Part shown: piece after piece, positions 52,040 through 61,627 of the stretch
Numbering within the stretch: the stretch's first letter is position 1
Layout of the letters: the number at the start of each line of letters is the position of its first letter
Assembly (NCBI GenBank): GCA_041441465.1
Contig: JASDSY010000026.1
Span: forward strand, 124,001-188,000
Direction: 5' to 3'
Length of the DNA stretch: 64,000 nt
Source of the DNA: JASDSY01 sp041441465
GTDB taxonomy: Bacteria; Muiribacteriota; UBA9980
Program-made: the position numbers and the translations under genes
Notes under the pieces: model-generated
The model's database searches: none
What the model saw: the letters and a program-made list of their open reading frames with translations, nothing else
Told to the model about the DNA's origin: nothing

Positions 52040-54190
52040 TTATTTGCGATACTCTATTTTATCGAATGGTCCGGTCATAAGCTCAGTGGAATCAGGGTTT
52101 AAATAAACTTTGACAAGCTTGCCTTTCATTTTCGAAAATTCCATAAGGGCTTTTTCTTCACTCAAGCCGTGCATAATTTTTATTTCTTTGCTTACGCCGA
52201 AATCTTCAATAAATAAAACGCCATTAGCATACCCTTTAGCTATACCGCGTACGAATGTTTGTTTCGCATTATCCGAAGGAGCCGCATTCCCGTTATTGCC
52301 GCTATTATTATTTGTTGCATTTCCCTGAGGCTTGCTCGCGAAAGCCGCCGCGTTATTAGGCGGAGCGATAAAACGCATAACTTTCATATTGAATTTATGA
52401 GTATCGCTGAACAAATCCTGGCCGTAAGACTGATCGCTCATGTGAAACGAACCGAAAACAGCTATTTTTCCAAAGCCGGTATTCGACTTCGAACCGTCGA
52501 TTATAACATCGACCGGAACATTGCTGCCAGGCAGCGTCGAAATTACTTGATAAGTGAAGCCGGCCGATTTTAATGCTTTTTCATCAATAACCACTGTAGC
52601 CGGCGATTCGCCGTTTATAGTTTTTATTTCATCAAATTTTATAAAATTATTTTCTTTTAATTCATAGCTAACAGCCTTACCGCCGTTACCTTTAAACTCA
52701 GGATGAGTTTCAAACGAAGCAGGAATCCCAAGGCCTTTCATCAAGTTATTTAAATTCGAGTTATCGCCCCAGTTTGAATCCGGTCCTTTACCGCAAAACA
52801 TCATACCGCGGCCTTTTTTCAAATGATTCATAAGCGCAAGTATTTCTTCCTGAGCTATCGTCTGGCCGGCCTTAGGCGCCGTCATAACCACTACATCAAC
52901 ACGGCCGAGCGCCTCATCCGAAAAAGGCTGTTTTGAACGCTGATAAAATAATCCGTCTTCCTCAAACGCGTTCTTTAACATCTTAACTCTGTTAACGTAA
53001 TCATTTTCATGAACGCTGTCGATTATACCCATAATCGGCGTGCCTACCATTACAGAATTAAATCCTACAATGTTAGCCGTATTATCTGAGGCACAATTAA
53101 CGCAGGTATAAAGAGTAAACATCATACGGTCATTCTGCTTGAACGGCATTTTAACCTGAACTTTTTCGCCGGCAGCAATTTTTTCAACGGTAGTCGAATA
53201 AAATTTAGTTTTAGCGTCAAACGGCCTGTTTCTGTAAAAATCAATAGTTACATTAGAATAATCTTTCTTGTCCTGATTGATTACCGTAATATCAAAATCT
53301 TTCTGCACTCCAGGATCTGCTGATGGTTTGCTTTCTGCGTAGAAAAATTTGAGTTTTATCGGATATTCTTTAGCGTCTTTTCTCAAAAGATAGCACATGC
53401 TGTTTATTGCCATCTGTCTGTGATCGGCATTCAATAAATTATAACCGTCAACAAGATCAACCGCGCCTTTATCGCCGGTGCCGTCATCGAATGGCGAGCT
53501 GTCGCCAAGAGCGACTACGCGGCCTTTTTCAAATTCCGATGTCGCCAGGTATGCTCCAGCTCCGTTAAATTCCGATAAAAACACATGGCCTTTGGCAATC
53601 GCCGGATTTAATATATCAACGGTCGTACCGCCCCATGTACCGCAGAATTTCACTTTGTATGTCAAATCGGTCGGCTCGACTTTGCCTTTAATAGGCATTT
53701 CTTTTTTTACCCATTTTTCGGCAAATTTCATTCCGAACGGTTCCGAAAAATTATTGAATATCTTAACTGCGTCCCAGCCGTCATTATTACGATCGGCGCC
53801 GGCGTGGTCGGCTATCATAAATAAATTTCCGCCTTCACGGACATACTGAACAATTGCCTGCTCTTCACTGTCATCAAATTTAACATTTGGTTCGCCAACC
53901 ACAAATACATCATATTTTTTTAATAAGTCAAGAGTAACTTTGCCGTTTTTTATTTCTTCGACTTTATAACCCATACCCTTTATGGTGTCGGCAAAATCTG
54001 AAAAACCACCGGTAATTGTCCAATTAGCATTGCCGATGCTTTCGAGATGGGCGTTATCAAACAGAACTGCTCCGGTTTCAGCACTTACAAACGAACCGCC
54101 GCCGGAAGCGAATAGTAAAAAGGCTGCCGCCGAGGCGCCTGCCGTAATTTTTTTGATTTTAAGAGGAATGTTTTTTAACAGATCAAACAT
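52040..54190 (-). CDS. Secreted protein with two GldG/DUF4350-like domains
   Basis: 716 residues from ATG 54190, with AGGAGAG upstream; a longer frame of 16 extra residues lacks this. A signal peptide (ITAGASAAAFLLFASGGGSF) precedes a Rossmann-like domain of the GldG/ThuA kind (AVLFDNAHLESIGNANWTIT, YDVFVVGEPNVKFDDSEEQA, GGNLFMIADHAGADRNNDGW). Next comes a CARDB-like beta domain (about 300-385), then a second similar Rossmann-like domain (GRVDVVVMTAPKAG, GRGMMFCGKGPDSNWGDNSN) and a small C-terminal beta domain. The domain names are by resemblance. It may sense or bind ligands outside the cell. Alone under its own promoter. Confidence 0.75.
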   Translation of the reverse strand: MFDLLKNIPLKIKKITAGASAAAFLLFASGGGSFVSAETGAVLFDNAHLESIGNANWTITGGFSDFADTIKGMGYKVEEIKNGKVTLDLLKKYDVFVVGEPNVKFDDSEEQAIVQYVREGGNLFMIADHAGADRNNDGWDAVKIFNNFSEPFGMKFAEKWVKKEMPIKGKVEPTDLTYKVKFCGTWGGTTVDILNPAIAKGHVFLSEFNGAGAYLATSEFEKGRVVALGDSSPFDDGTGDKGAVDLVDGYNLLNADHRQMAINSMCYLLRKDAKEYPIKLKFFYAESKPSADPGVQKDFDITVINQDKKDYSNVTIDFYRNRPFDAKTKFYSTTVEKIAAGEKVQVKMPFKQNDRMMFTLYTCVNCASDNTANIVGFNSVMVGTPIMGIIDSVHENDYVNRVKMLKNAFEEDGLFYQRSKQPFSDEALGRVDVVVMTAPKAGQTIAQEEILALMNHLKKGRGMMFCGKGPDSNWGDNSNLNNLMKGLGIPASFETHPEFKGNGGKAVSYELKENNFIKFDEIKTINGESPATVVIDEKALKSAGFTYQVISTLPGSNVPVDVIIDGSKSNTGFGKIAVFGSFHMSDQSYGQDLFSDTHKFNMKVMRFIAPPNNAAAFASKPQGNATNNNSGNNGNAAPSDNAKQTFVRGIAKGYANGVLFIEDFGVSKEIKIMHGLSEEKALMEFSKMKGKLVKVYLNPDSTELMTGPFDKIEYRK

Positions 54191-54261
54191 TTTAACTCTC
54201 CTTAATTTTATATTTAAAATTGAAATAACATGATACAAGCTAATTTATTTCTTACAGAAAG

Positions 54262-54291
54262 ATTTTACCATATATTATTAGATTTGTCCAA
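54262..54291 (-). promoter_or_regulatory. Promoter of the GldG-like secreted protein
   Basis: On the minus strand TTGGAC (54291-54286), an 18-nt spacer and TAAAAT (54267-54262), with TGG directly before the -10. It is about 70 nt before the start codon. Confidence 0.5.
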
Positions 54292-54309
54292 AAAATCCGT
54301 AAAAAAAAT

Positions 54310-54343
54310 AAAAAAAGGGCGCTTACCCAAACGCCCTTTTTTT
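54310..54343 (-). terminator. Terminator of the Asn/Thr-rich gene
   Basis: AAAAAAAGGGCG and CGCCCTTTTTTT pair perfectly around a 10-nt loop; symmetric A/T runs make it usable both ways, but only the minus-strand gene at 54383 ends here. Confidence 0.82.
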
Positions 54344-54382
54344 AAAAAAACAACTTTTTATACTATTGCTTAAAATTAGAGT

Positions 54383-56437
54383 TTATTTGCCTGAAAGACT
54401 TTTCTGATAAACCTGCTGATAATTTTCGTACGCGGTTTTGTACTCATCAAGAGCTTTATCAACTTCAGCTGAATTATCGCTGTCATTTGCTAAAACCGCC
54501 GTATATTTGTTATAAGCAGCCATATATTTATCATAAGCGGCTTTCGATTCGGCATTTTCTCCGCCCGTCGAAGTTTCTATCGACTGATTTTTGGATATTA
54601 CGTTATCGGAAGATGCTGCGTTAGCGCTGACCTGTCTTTCCGCCGAACCGCTCTCGTTCAAACCGATAAGACTTTTCAAGGTGCTCGCTGTCGATGTCGT
54701 ATTACTTATAACGCTGCCGCTGTTACCAAAATTATTCGAATTCTGGATCGTATTATACGTGTTATTGTAAGTATTATTTAACGTAGTAAGATTCGTATTG
54801 TATTGGTTTAACTGGCTGAGATAGCCGTAAGTGGTTGAGTTAGCAGAAATTGTATACGATGTATAATAACCGAACTGGTTCATTTGATTTGTAATTTGAA
54901 CATTATTCTGGTTAAGGTAATTTCTGGTGCCATTAATATTAGATAATGTAGTTAAATATGCGCTGTTGATACTCTGGCTCGTTGTTTTAAGACTGGCCTG
55001 CGCCTGATCGAGCTGAGTTTTAATCTGAGAAAGATACTGTTTATAAACAGCCGGATTAATAACGCCGTTATCGTTCATTGCTTTTAAAGATTTAAGCTGA
55101 GTTTTAGCAGTTTCAATATTTTTAATCGAAAGCGATAACGCCACTGCGCTGTTTGAAGCGGCGCCGTGTAAAAGAACGGCCGTATTATAGGCAAGTTTTC
55201 TGCCGACTTCGATTATGCTTAATTTTGCGATTTGAGTGTTGGCCGAAAAATCGTTCATCGCATTTGCGGCGCTGGTCTGCACTACTCCGACGAGGCCCTG
55301 ATTGGCAATTGTCGTTTGCTGAAGAGTATTAGCGTATGTTATTGTATTATTTAAATTATAGCCAAATGTCTGGTTGTTAAAATTCTGAGTAGCTGTGCTG
55401 TTAACTTGATAGTTGACATTTTGCGTACTATTGCCAAATGCCGTATTAACATTAGTGTAAAGGTTATTCGTCTGCGTGCTTAAATTGCCGATACCGGCAG
55501 TAGTTGAATCCGTGACATTTCTTAACGCATTAAGTCCCGCACCCAGAATGCGAACGGTTCCCGCGGTAGCAACGGCAGTAAGATAAACGCCGGCTTTAAT
55601 CGCGAGCATCGGAATTGTCAAAGCTGCTTTGGCAGCGCCTGCGATAACACGTCCGCCAAAACCGAGAACTTTGCCGAATGTTCCTACAAGACCGGATGTT
55701 GCAGCGGCCATTCCATTATTAATAGCGCCTTTAGCGTTGGCAAGACCGTTTATAGCAACATTCCCGGCACTGACGACTTTATTTCCGGAAAATGAAACAA
55801 GATCCATCGAACCGCCGATAAATGATCCTAAAGTTCCGCCGACCTGTTTTCCGAGAGTTTTATATTGGTTCGAATAAGCTGTATTTGTATTAACTGTGGT
55901 ATATAAATTTGCAGTACTTCTTGTCGCCGCAGTACCTGTTGAAGCAATCGTTGAATTAACCGGGCTTCCAAATGTAGTAGCGCCCGTTACATAGCCGTTT
56001 GTAAGCGGGTAAGTAGTATTGGAAGTTGTCGTTGTGCTTGTTGAAGTCCCGGTACCGCTGAAAAGGCTCTTAAAGAAACCAGAAACTCCGCTATTTTGAT
56101 TGATATAGTTTTGATATTGCTGCGGAGTAGGGCTGCCAAATTTGTTACTATAGTAATTCGTCGAAGTATTGGTATAATTGCCGTTGGCATTATACTGGCC
56201 GCTTGTTCCAAATAACAATCCTTTTAATCCTGAATATGTAGAATTAATAGTGGTAGCCGTCGAAGTTCCGAAATTCGCCTGTATCTGCGGCGTCGGTTCG
56301 CCGAATTTTTCCTGCGCGAGCGCGCATTTTACTTCAATATTAAAAACGCCTATATATGTAGTTAAAAATACGGCGCAAAGTCCGGCAGCGAATTTACGCG
56401 AAGCATTGCCGCGCCTTTCAATAAACGTTGTAAGCAT
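54383..56437 (-). CDS. Large Asn/Thr-rich exported protein of unknown function
   Basis: 684 residues; AGGAGGG gives a strong ribosome site before ATG 56437. A signal peptide (FAAGLCAVFLTTYIGVFNIE) is followed by an Asn/Thr/Tyr-rich region with repeats KFGEPTPQ, KFGSPTPQ and TFGSPV, a Gly/Ala-rich hydrophobic middle (GKVLGFGGRVIAGAAKAALT, IPMLAIKAGVYLTAVATAG) and a long helical, Gln/Asn-rich part that may form coiled coils, ending in KYMAAYNKYTAVL-like repeats. Composition suggests an extracellular or surface structural protein. No family is recognised. It has its own consensus promoter and terminator. Confidence 0.72.
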   Translation of the reverse strand: MLTTFIERRGNASRKFAAGLCAVFLTTYIGVFNIEVKCALAQEKFGEPTPQIQANFGTSTATTINSTYSGLKGLLFGTSGQYNANGNYTNTSTNYYSNKFGSPTPQQYQNYINQNSGVSGFFKSLFSGTGTSTSTTTTSNTTYPLTNGYVTGATTFGSPVNSTIASTGTAATRSTANLYTTVNTNTAYSNQYKTLGKQVGGTLGSFIGGSMDLVSFSGNKVVSAGNVAINGLANAKGAINNGMAAATSGLVGTFGKVLGFGGRVIAGAAKAALTIPMLAIKAGVYLTAVATAGTVRILGAGLNALRNVTDSTTAGIGNLSTQTNNLYTNVNTAFGNSTQNVNYQVNSTATQNFNNQTFGYNLNNTITYANTLQQTTIANQGLVGVVQTSAANAMNDFSANTQIAKLSIIEVGRKLAYNTAVLLHGAASNSAVALSLSIKNIETAKTQLKSLKAMNDNGVINPAVYKQYLSQIKTQLDQAQASLKTTSQSINSAYLTTLSNINGTRNYLNQNNVQITNQMNQFGYYTSYTISANSTTYGYLSQLNQYNTNLTTLNNTYNNTYNTIQNSNNFGNSGSVISNTTSTASTLKSLIGLNESGSAERQVSANAASSDNVISKNQSIETSTGGENAESKAAYDKYMAAYNKYTAVLANDSDNSAEVDKALDEYKTAYENYQQVYQKSLSGK

Positions 56438-56608
56438 AATAATCCCTCCTAAAAATAATTAATTCCCGGGTTTTATAATTAATCAACCCGCGGAAACGCT
56501 AAAACCACCGCCTTTTAAAGTCAAAATACACATTTCAAAATTCAGAAGTGGCCAAAATAATTAAGAATCAAAAAACGTCAATACGCCACGGTATTCAAAT
56601 TCCCTTCA

Positions 56609-56637
56609 ATTATACGAAACAATATTGATTTTGTCAA
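56609..56637 (-). promoter_or_regulatory. Consensus promoter of the Asn/Thr-rich gene
   Basis: On the minus strand TTGACA (56637-56632), a 17-nt spacer and TATAAT (56614-56609), both perfect. The leader of about 165 nt to the start carries a CGGGTT/AACCCG hairpin (56467-56472 with 56485-56490) close to the ribosome site. The rest of the gap to 56926 shows no gene and no clear plus-strand promoter. Confidence 0.72.
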
Positions 56638-56926
56638 GGAACGCATACATATTACCCAATATTTAAGTGCGAATTTCACACAAAAATTTCATTAAATTTT
56701 AAATTGCAGTTTTTTAATTCACTTAAATTTTTTAAAAAATTTTATTCAAGATTTATTCAGATTATATTTTAAGCTTTAAGTTTCTTATTTTTTGATTTAA
56801 AATCGATAGCCGTCATCAGAATAAATTTAATTAAGCGATAACTCTGCCAACTAAAACTATTTATTCATATTAATAAAATAATGCCGATAAGTATTAAAGA
56901 AAATTTTAGAAAAAGCGGACAAACTT

Positions 56927-58177
56927 ATGAATAAAAAAAATAATGAGATTAAATTCTATGGCAGCCCAATCCGAAATTCGTACCAAAAAACGCCAAAAAT
57001 TTCCAATTCATGGTCACTTTGCGGAATGTTATTTTTATTGACCGCAATTTTAATTTTATCATTGCAATCGGCTGTCAACGCTGGAATGCCGGCTGAATCG
57101 AAGTTATACAAAAAATTTATAAAACTTCCTGCGGACGCGCAGAATTCATCTTTCGAGTTAAAAAGATTGATGCGGGCCGAAATTAAATCAGGTACATGCG
57201 AAGTTGAAACTTATATTTTAATGGCAATCGCCGAACTCGCTGACGGAGACGTCGAATTGTTCATGCGTAATGTAAAAAAAGCAAATAAGCTGAGATTTTA
57301 TAAATTTCAACCGTTTCCGCTGGCTAAATACGAACCTTTCGTAAATCATTTTGTAAACGTTTTGAGAAATTCGCGCGAACTTCACAACCGTTCAGAAATA
57401 TACCCTAATTCGTCAATGATTTTCTTTCAATTCGCAATGCTGTGCAGGGAATTTGACAAAAAATTTGCGATATTAAATTTAAAAAGAGCCATCAATCTTT
57501 ATGACGATTTTTTAGATGCGCACTTAAAATTGGCTGAGCTATACGAAGAATGCATGGATTATAACCGCGCTATCGGCGAATGGGGAAAAATAATGCAAAT
57601 CCGGCCTTATGATTTCAGGCCTTATTACAAAATATGCCATCTTGCAACAAAAATGGGCGATTTTACAATAGGCGAAGAAATATATGAAAAAGGAAAAAGA
57701 AAAAAAGAATCCTTACACGAGCACAAGGAATTCCAGGAAGTGATCGAAGCATTGGTCGCCGATATTCCAAGATTACGCGAAGAACGTAAAATAGCTGTTG
57801 AAAAATTAGTAAAAATAAAAGAATTAGTACAAAATGATCCATTAAATATAGACGCGCTTTTAGAGGCTTCAGAAGTTTATTACAACACTTTATGCGACAT
57901 TAAACAAGCCGAACAGGCATGTGTAAAAGCGATACACGTTGATCAGCTGAATTATAAACCGCACCTATTATATTCCAAAATTTTATGGACGCTGGGCGAA
58001 ACAGACAAAGCATACGAAGAATTATTATTTACGACATTAGAGGGCGGCGAAAAAGTCAAAAATGCATACATAACCGAACTTATAGATTTATGCGAGAAAA
58101 AATTAATATCGGACATGGTCCAGAATAAGCTCAAAATGGTAGATTTAATAAATTATTTCTCGATATATTATCAATAA
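56927..58177 (+). CDS. Exported TPR-type helical protein
   Basis: 416 residues. An N-terminal hydrophobic helix or uncleaved signal (LCGMLFLLTAILILSLQSAV) follows about 35 polar residues. The body is helical with TPR-like units: LAELYEECMDYNRAIGEWGK, MQIRPYDFRPYYKICHLATK and EASEVYYNTLCDIKQAEQAC. GCGGAC lies before the ATG. It precedes another TPR gene by about 90 nt. No catalytic motif is seen; a scaffold role is likely. Confidence 0.75.
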   Translation: MNKKNNEIKFYGSPIRNSYQKTPKISNSWSLCGMLFLLTAILILSLQSAVNAGMPAESKLYKKFIKLPADAQNSSFELKRLMRAEIKSGTCEVETYILMAIAELADGDVELFMRNVKKANKLRFYKFQPFPLAKYEPFVNHFVNVLRNSRELHNRSEIYPNSSMIFFQFAMLCREFDKKFAILNLKRAINLYDDFLDAHLKLAELYEECMDYNRAIGEWGKIMQIRPYDFRPYYKICHLATKMGDFTIGEEIYEKGKRKKESLHEHKEFQEVIEALVADIPRLREERKIAVEKLVKIKELVQNDPLNIDALLEASEVYYNTLCDIKQAEQACVKAIHVDQLNYKPHLLYSKILWTLGETDKAYEELLFTTLEGGEKVKNAYITELIDLCEKKLISDMVQNKLKMVDLINYFSIYYQ

Positions 58178-58265
58178 AAAAGCAAAAACAACTCAATATC
58201 AAATAAATGCCGGCAATCAAAATTTTTAAAAATAAGTTTTGCCGTTATATCAGGGGGAAGAACAT

Positions 58266-59528
58266 ATGAAAATCTCGAAAATTGAAACTATAAGATTTAA
58301 AGTAAAATTCTTAATGACAATATTTACTTTAATTTCCGGTCTTATTTTTTTTATTGCAAACGCCATGGCAGGTACGGTACCGCAATCAGGTCAGGCAATA
58401 ACTAACGGCCCGGTAAGTATTGAAAAAGGTCGGCAATATATAAACGAAGGATTTCACGAAAAAGCGATCGCCGTATTCAAAGCTTTTATCGAGCAAAATC
58501 CAAATTCAGAAGACGTTGCGACAGCGCTTATTGAAATCAGCCGCTGTCAAAAAGAAATCTATGAAAAGAACAAACTTCTAATGATAGATAATCTTATAAA
58601 ATCGTATGAAGAGCTCGCAACCCGTTATCCGCAGTCGGAATTCACGGCACAAGCCTATTACCAGATCGGCCAGACTTATGAAAAAGAACTCAAAGAATAT
58701 AAAGAAGCTATTAAATATTACGAAAAATGCACAAATGAATTTCCGATGACAAATTATGCGGCGTCATCATATTACCGCATAGGGCAAATCAATGAAAACA
58801 ATCTTAATGACTATGATTCAGCGGTAATCGCTTATGAAAAACTGGCGCGCGATTTTTATAAATTCCAGATAGCCGTCGACGCCCGCCTGAGAATACAGCA
58901 AATATACGAAACTAAAGTAAAAGATCCAAGAAAGTCAATGGCAGCTTTTAATGAGCTGATATCGAATTATCCTGAAAATAAAAAAATGCCTGAAATATTA
59001 ATAAATTACGCTAAATATTACGAAGAAAACAATGACACCGATAACGCGATAAAAACTTATCAGCAGGTTATAGACAAATATCCAAAAGATAAGAACGCCA
59101 AAAAAGCTTTTGAAGAAATAGCCGCAATTTACGAAAAAAACCGCGACTATAAGAACCTGGCGCAAACATATATAAAAATGTATGAATTTGACCCGACAGA
59201 CCAGAAAGCCGACCATACGCTCTTTCAGATAGCGCAAATATATGAAATAAACTTAAGGGAATATAAAAAGAAACGAATCGACGATAAAACATTTTTTAAA
59301 CTTGACAAAGCCAACCTTGAAGAGTCAATAAAATATTATACTAAACTGGTAGACACATTCCCGCAAAGCTCCTATGCCCCGACATCATTAATGAAAATAG
59401 CTAATATTTTAAACAACGATCTTTACAGGGGCACCGAAGCCAAAGAAATGTATCAGGCGATAGTTGAAAAATATCAGGACAGTAAAGAATATCAGACAGC
59501 GTCAACGCTTTATAACCAGATGAGGTAA
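58266..59528 (+). CDS. Exported TPR protein (BamD/YbgF-like repeats)
   Basis: 420 residues from ATG 58266, with AGGGGGAAG upstream; an in-frame ATG at 58239 lacks such a site. A signal peptide (TIFTLISGLIFFIANAMA) is followed by about nine TPR-like repeats of the type AYYQIGQTYEKELKEYKEAI, SSYYRIGQINENNLNDYDSA, YAKYYEENNDTDNAIKTYQQ and ASTLYNQMR at the end. The repeats match Tol-Pal/BamD-style tetratrico units. It is periplasmic by signal. Function in envelope assembly is a guess. A terminator follows. Confidence 0.8.
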   Translation: MKISKIETIRFKVKFLMTIFTLISGLIFFIANAMAGTVPQSGQAITNGPVSIEKGRQYINEGFHEKAIAVFKAFIEQNPNSEDVATALIEISRCQKEIYEKNKLLMIDNLIKSYEELATRYPQSEFTAQAYYQIGQTYEKELKEYKEAIKYYEKCTNEFPMTNYAASSYYRIGQINENNLNDYDSAVIAYEKLARDFYKFQIAVDARLRIQQIYETKVKDPRKSMAAFNELISNYPENKKMPEILINYAKYYEENNDTDNAIKTYQQVIDKYPKDKNAKKAFEEIAAIYEKNRDYKNLAQTYIKMYEFDPTDQKADHTLFQIAQIYEINLREYKKKRIDDKTFFKLDKANLEESIKYYTKLVDTFPQSSYAPTSLMKIANILNNDLYRGTEAKEMYQAIVEKYQDSKEYQTASTLYNQMR

Positions 59529-59567
59529 AATATTCAAAAGAAAATTCTTAATAATCTTAACGATAAT

Positions 59568-59604
59568 AAAAAAGCCGGCCGGAATATATCCAGCCGGTTT
59601 TTTT
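59568..59604 (+). terminator. Terminator after the TPR gene pair
   Basis: CCGGCCGG and CCAGCCGG pair (one mismatch) with A run before and seven T after, 40 nt past the stop. The rest of 59605-59913 shows no gene. Confidence 0.78.
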
Positions 59605-59913
59605 ATGTCTGCAATAAATCCGGAATTCTGTTTTTGGTCCAACCACAATATCACTTCATAACTAATTATTTTTATAATAAATATTAAAACAATCAACATA
59701 TTTAATACACTTCAACGTATATTTATAATTTTTACGTAAAATAATATATTCGGATTCCGCAATGCCAATTAAATTTAAAAATAAGAAATAGCAATTATTT
59801 TTGATAAAAAATCACAGAAATAAATTGAAACAGCAGTTATATTTATCCATGGTGTTCATTTAATCAGCTTAAAAAAACTTTTAATCCGATGTGAAATTTG
59901 AATTAATTATTAA

Positions 59914-61590
59914 TCAGACGAAGCTGTTTCTTTTAAAAAGGCTGTATCTGCCGCCGCCGGCCTCAGTATATTTATCGTTAAGGCGTTTGCAATAATGTCT
60001 TGCGACTGCCGGGTCAGGATGCAAAATGCAAAAATTTTTGCAGCGGATTTGTGTTATTTTTTTAGAGAAATAATTAACGCGCTGCTTGACAGTAGTGCCT
60101 TTGCTGCCGCCTCTAAAGTAATTTTTTACGTTATAACCTAAATTCGTATAAAGGCAGGAGTTACGCTTGCCGTGGAACCTGTAGTAATCCATAAAAGTAA
60201 ATAATATTTTTTCGACGCCGAATTTTTCCGGTTCTTCGAATATAGCCGAACCCGGCTCGATCTGGACAGGATAGGTAGTCAGCCAGCGGACATAATTATA
60301 ATTATTTTTGATTGTCCTGATTAAATTCGAAGTCTGCGAAAGATCTTCCTCGGTTTCAAAAGGATTGCCGACAGTAAAGAAAACCAGAAAGCCGACTCTG
60401 GATTTTTCCATATAATCGAGCGATTCCATAAGTTCGGCGTTTGAAAATGAATATCCTCTTATTTTATCGCGGACCGCTTCGCTGCCTGATTCGGCCGAAA
60501 TCGCAATAGCGGAGTTCCTGCCTTTGAAAGTTTTGGCGAATTCGTCTACGAACTCACGGTCAGGAAGCCCCCATGACTCAAAAAACATATCTATTTCGAT
60601 ATTTCTTTCCCGGATCATCCTGAACAGCTTAACGAAATATTCAGGATTTTTAGGGGTCGGATCAAAGCAGACAATCACCTGATCGAAACCGTAATTTTTT
60701 ATTTCAACGAGTGAATCGCAAACTTTTTCAGGCGAGCGCCAGATAACCCTGCCTGAATGATTCATCTTTATCTGAGTCTTGTTGCGGCCTGCACAAACTT
60801 TGCACTCGGTCGGACAGCCGCGGCCGATAAATAAAGGTATATGATATGCCCTTACCGGTGTTATTTTTAAGTTATCCTCGCGCGTTATTTTTTTTGAATA
60901 CGCAACATTTAACCGGAAACTATTGCGGTAAGTCTCATAGTTAGAAAGCAGCGATATATTCGTAAAATTAAGATTATCAAGATCGGTTGTCGACGCAAAA
61001 AAAGTTTCAGGATTTTTAACTATTTCAAGCTTAAGTTTTTTACCTGAACCGATGCGTTTTTTCCACAATAGATTAGGTATTCCAGACAGGTCAATAGCCG
61101 CCGTATCAAAATTTTCGTCGCCTTTTTTTTCGCGCGCTTCAATTACACGCCTGACAAGTCCGGCTATAGAAGCCTCGCCGTGGCCGTGAATCAAAGCGTC
61201 AAGCCCGCGGACATCACGCACGGCCTGATCGGCGAAGTACGAAGCCGTAAACCCGCCGGTTACTATAAAAATTTCAGGGAATTCTTTTTTGACCGCTTCG
61301 ATCACTTTAACGGCATCATAGGTTTGCGGATGCCAGAATATCGGGACCGCAACCACTTTCGGCCTATTTTTTCTTATGAATTCAATTATCGAAAAATTAT
61401 TATCGCATATCCATTCAATGCCGAGGTGAAGTATTTTCGACTTAAATCCGGCTTTTTCTGTAATATCGGCAAGGGCGAACAGCCCCATTGAGATAAAATT
61501 AATGAACATATATTCATCGAACGGCTTATAATAATTCGAAAATTTAGGCACATGAAGGTATAAGACGTCAAGTTTTCCGTCGGTATGCAT
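59914..61590 (-). CDS. B12-binding-type radical SAM protein
   Basis: 558 residues from ATG 61590, with GATGAGG upstream; an in-frame ATG at 61608 has no such site. The N-terminal part (about 10-165) looks like a cobalamin-binding Rossmann domain (RPKVVAVPIFWHPQTYDAVK, IFIVTGGFTASYF, ALIHGHGEAS) without the DxHxxG His ligand. The radical SAM domain has IGRGCPTECKVCAGRN (CxxxCxxC) and SAESGSEAVRDKIRGYSF, and a C-terminal Cys/His segment (IRCKNFCILHPD). Such enzymes modify lipids, hopanoids or natural products; the substrate is unknown. Last gene of the mutS2/CPBP operon. Confidence 0.87.
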   Translation of the reverse strand: MHTDGKLDVLYLHVPKFSNYYKPFDEYMFINFISMGLFALADITEKAGFKSKILHLGIEWICDNNFSIIEFIRKNRPKVVAVPIFWHPQTYDAVKVIEAVKKEFPEIFIVTGGFTASYFADQAVRDVRGLDALIHGHGEASIAGLVRRVIEAREKKGDENFDTAAIDLSGIPNLLWKKRIGSGKKLKLEIVKNPETFFASTTDLDNLNFTNISLLSNYETYRNSFRLNVAYSKKITREDNLKITPVRAYHIPLFIGRGCPTECKVCAGRNKTQIKMNHSGRVIWRSPEKVCDSLVEIKNYGFDQVIVCFDPTPKNPEYFVKLFRMIRERNIEIDMFFESWGLPDREFVDEFAKTFKGRNSAIAISAESGSEAVRDKIRGYSFSNAELMESLDYMEKSRVGFLVFFTVGNPFETEEDLSQTSNLIRTIKNNYNYVRWLTTYPVQIEPGSAIFEEPEKFGVEKILFTFMDYYRFHGKRNSCLYTNLGYNVKNYFRGGSKGTTVKQRVNYFSKKITQIRCKNFCILHPDPAVARHYCKRLNDKYTEAGGGRYSLFKRNSFV

Positions 61591-61627
61591 AAAAACCTCA
61601 TCCCGCATAAACGCAAAAAATTACAAT

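Noticed and set aside
59502..59699. 65-codon minus-strand frame after the TPR gene
   Set aside because: It runs through the terminator hairpin and lacks a ribosome site.
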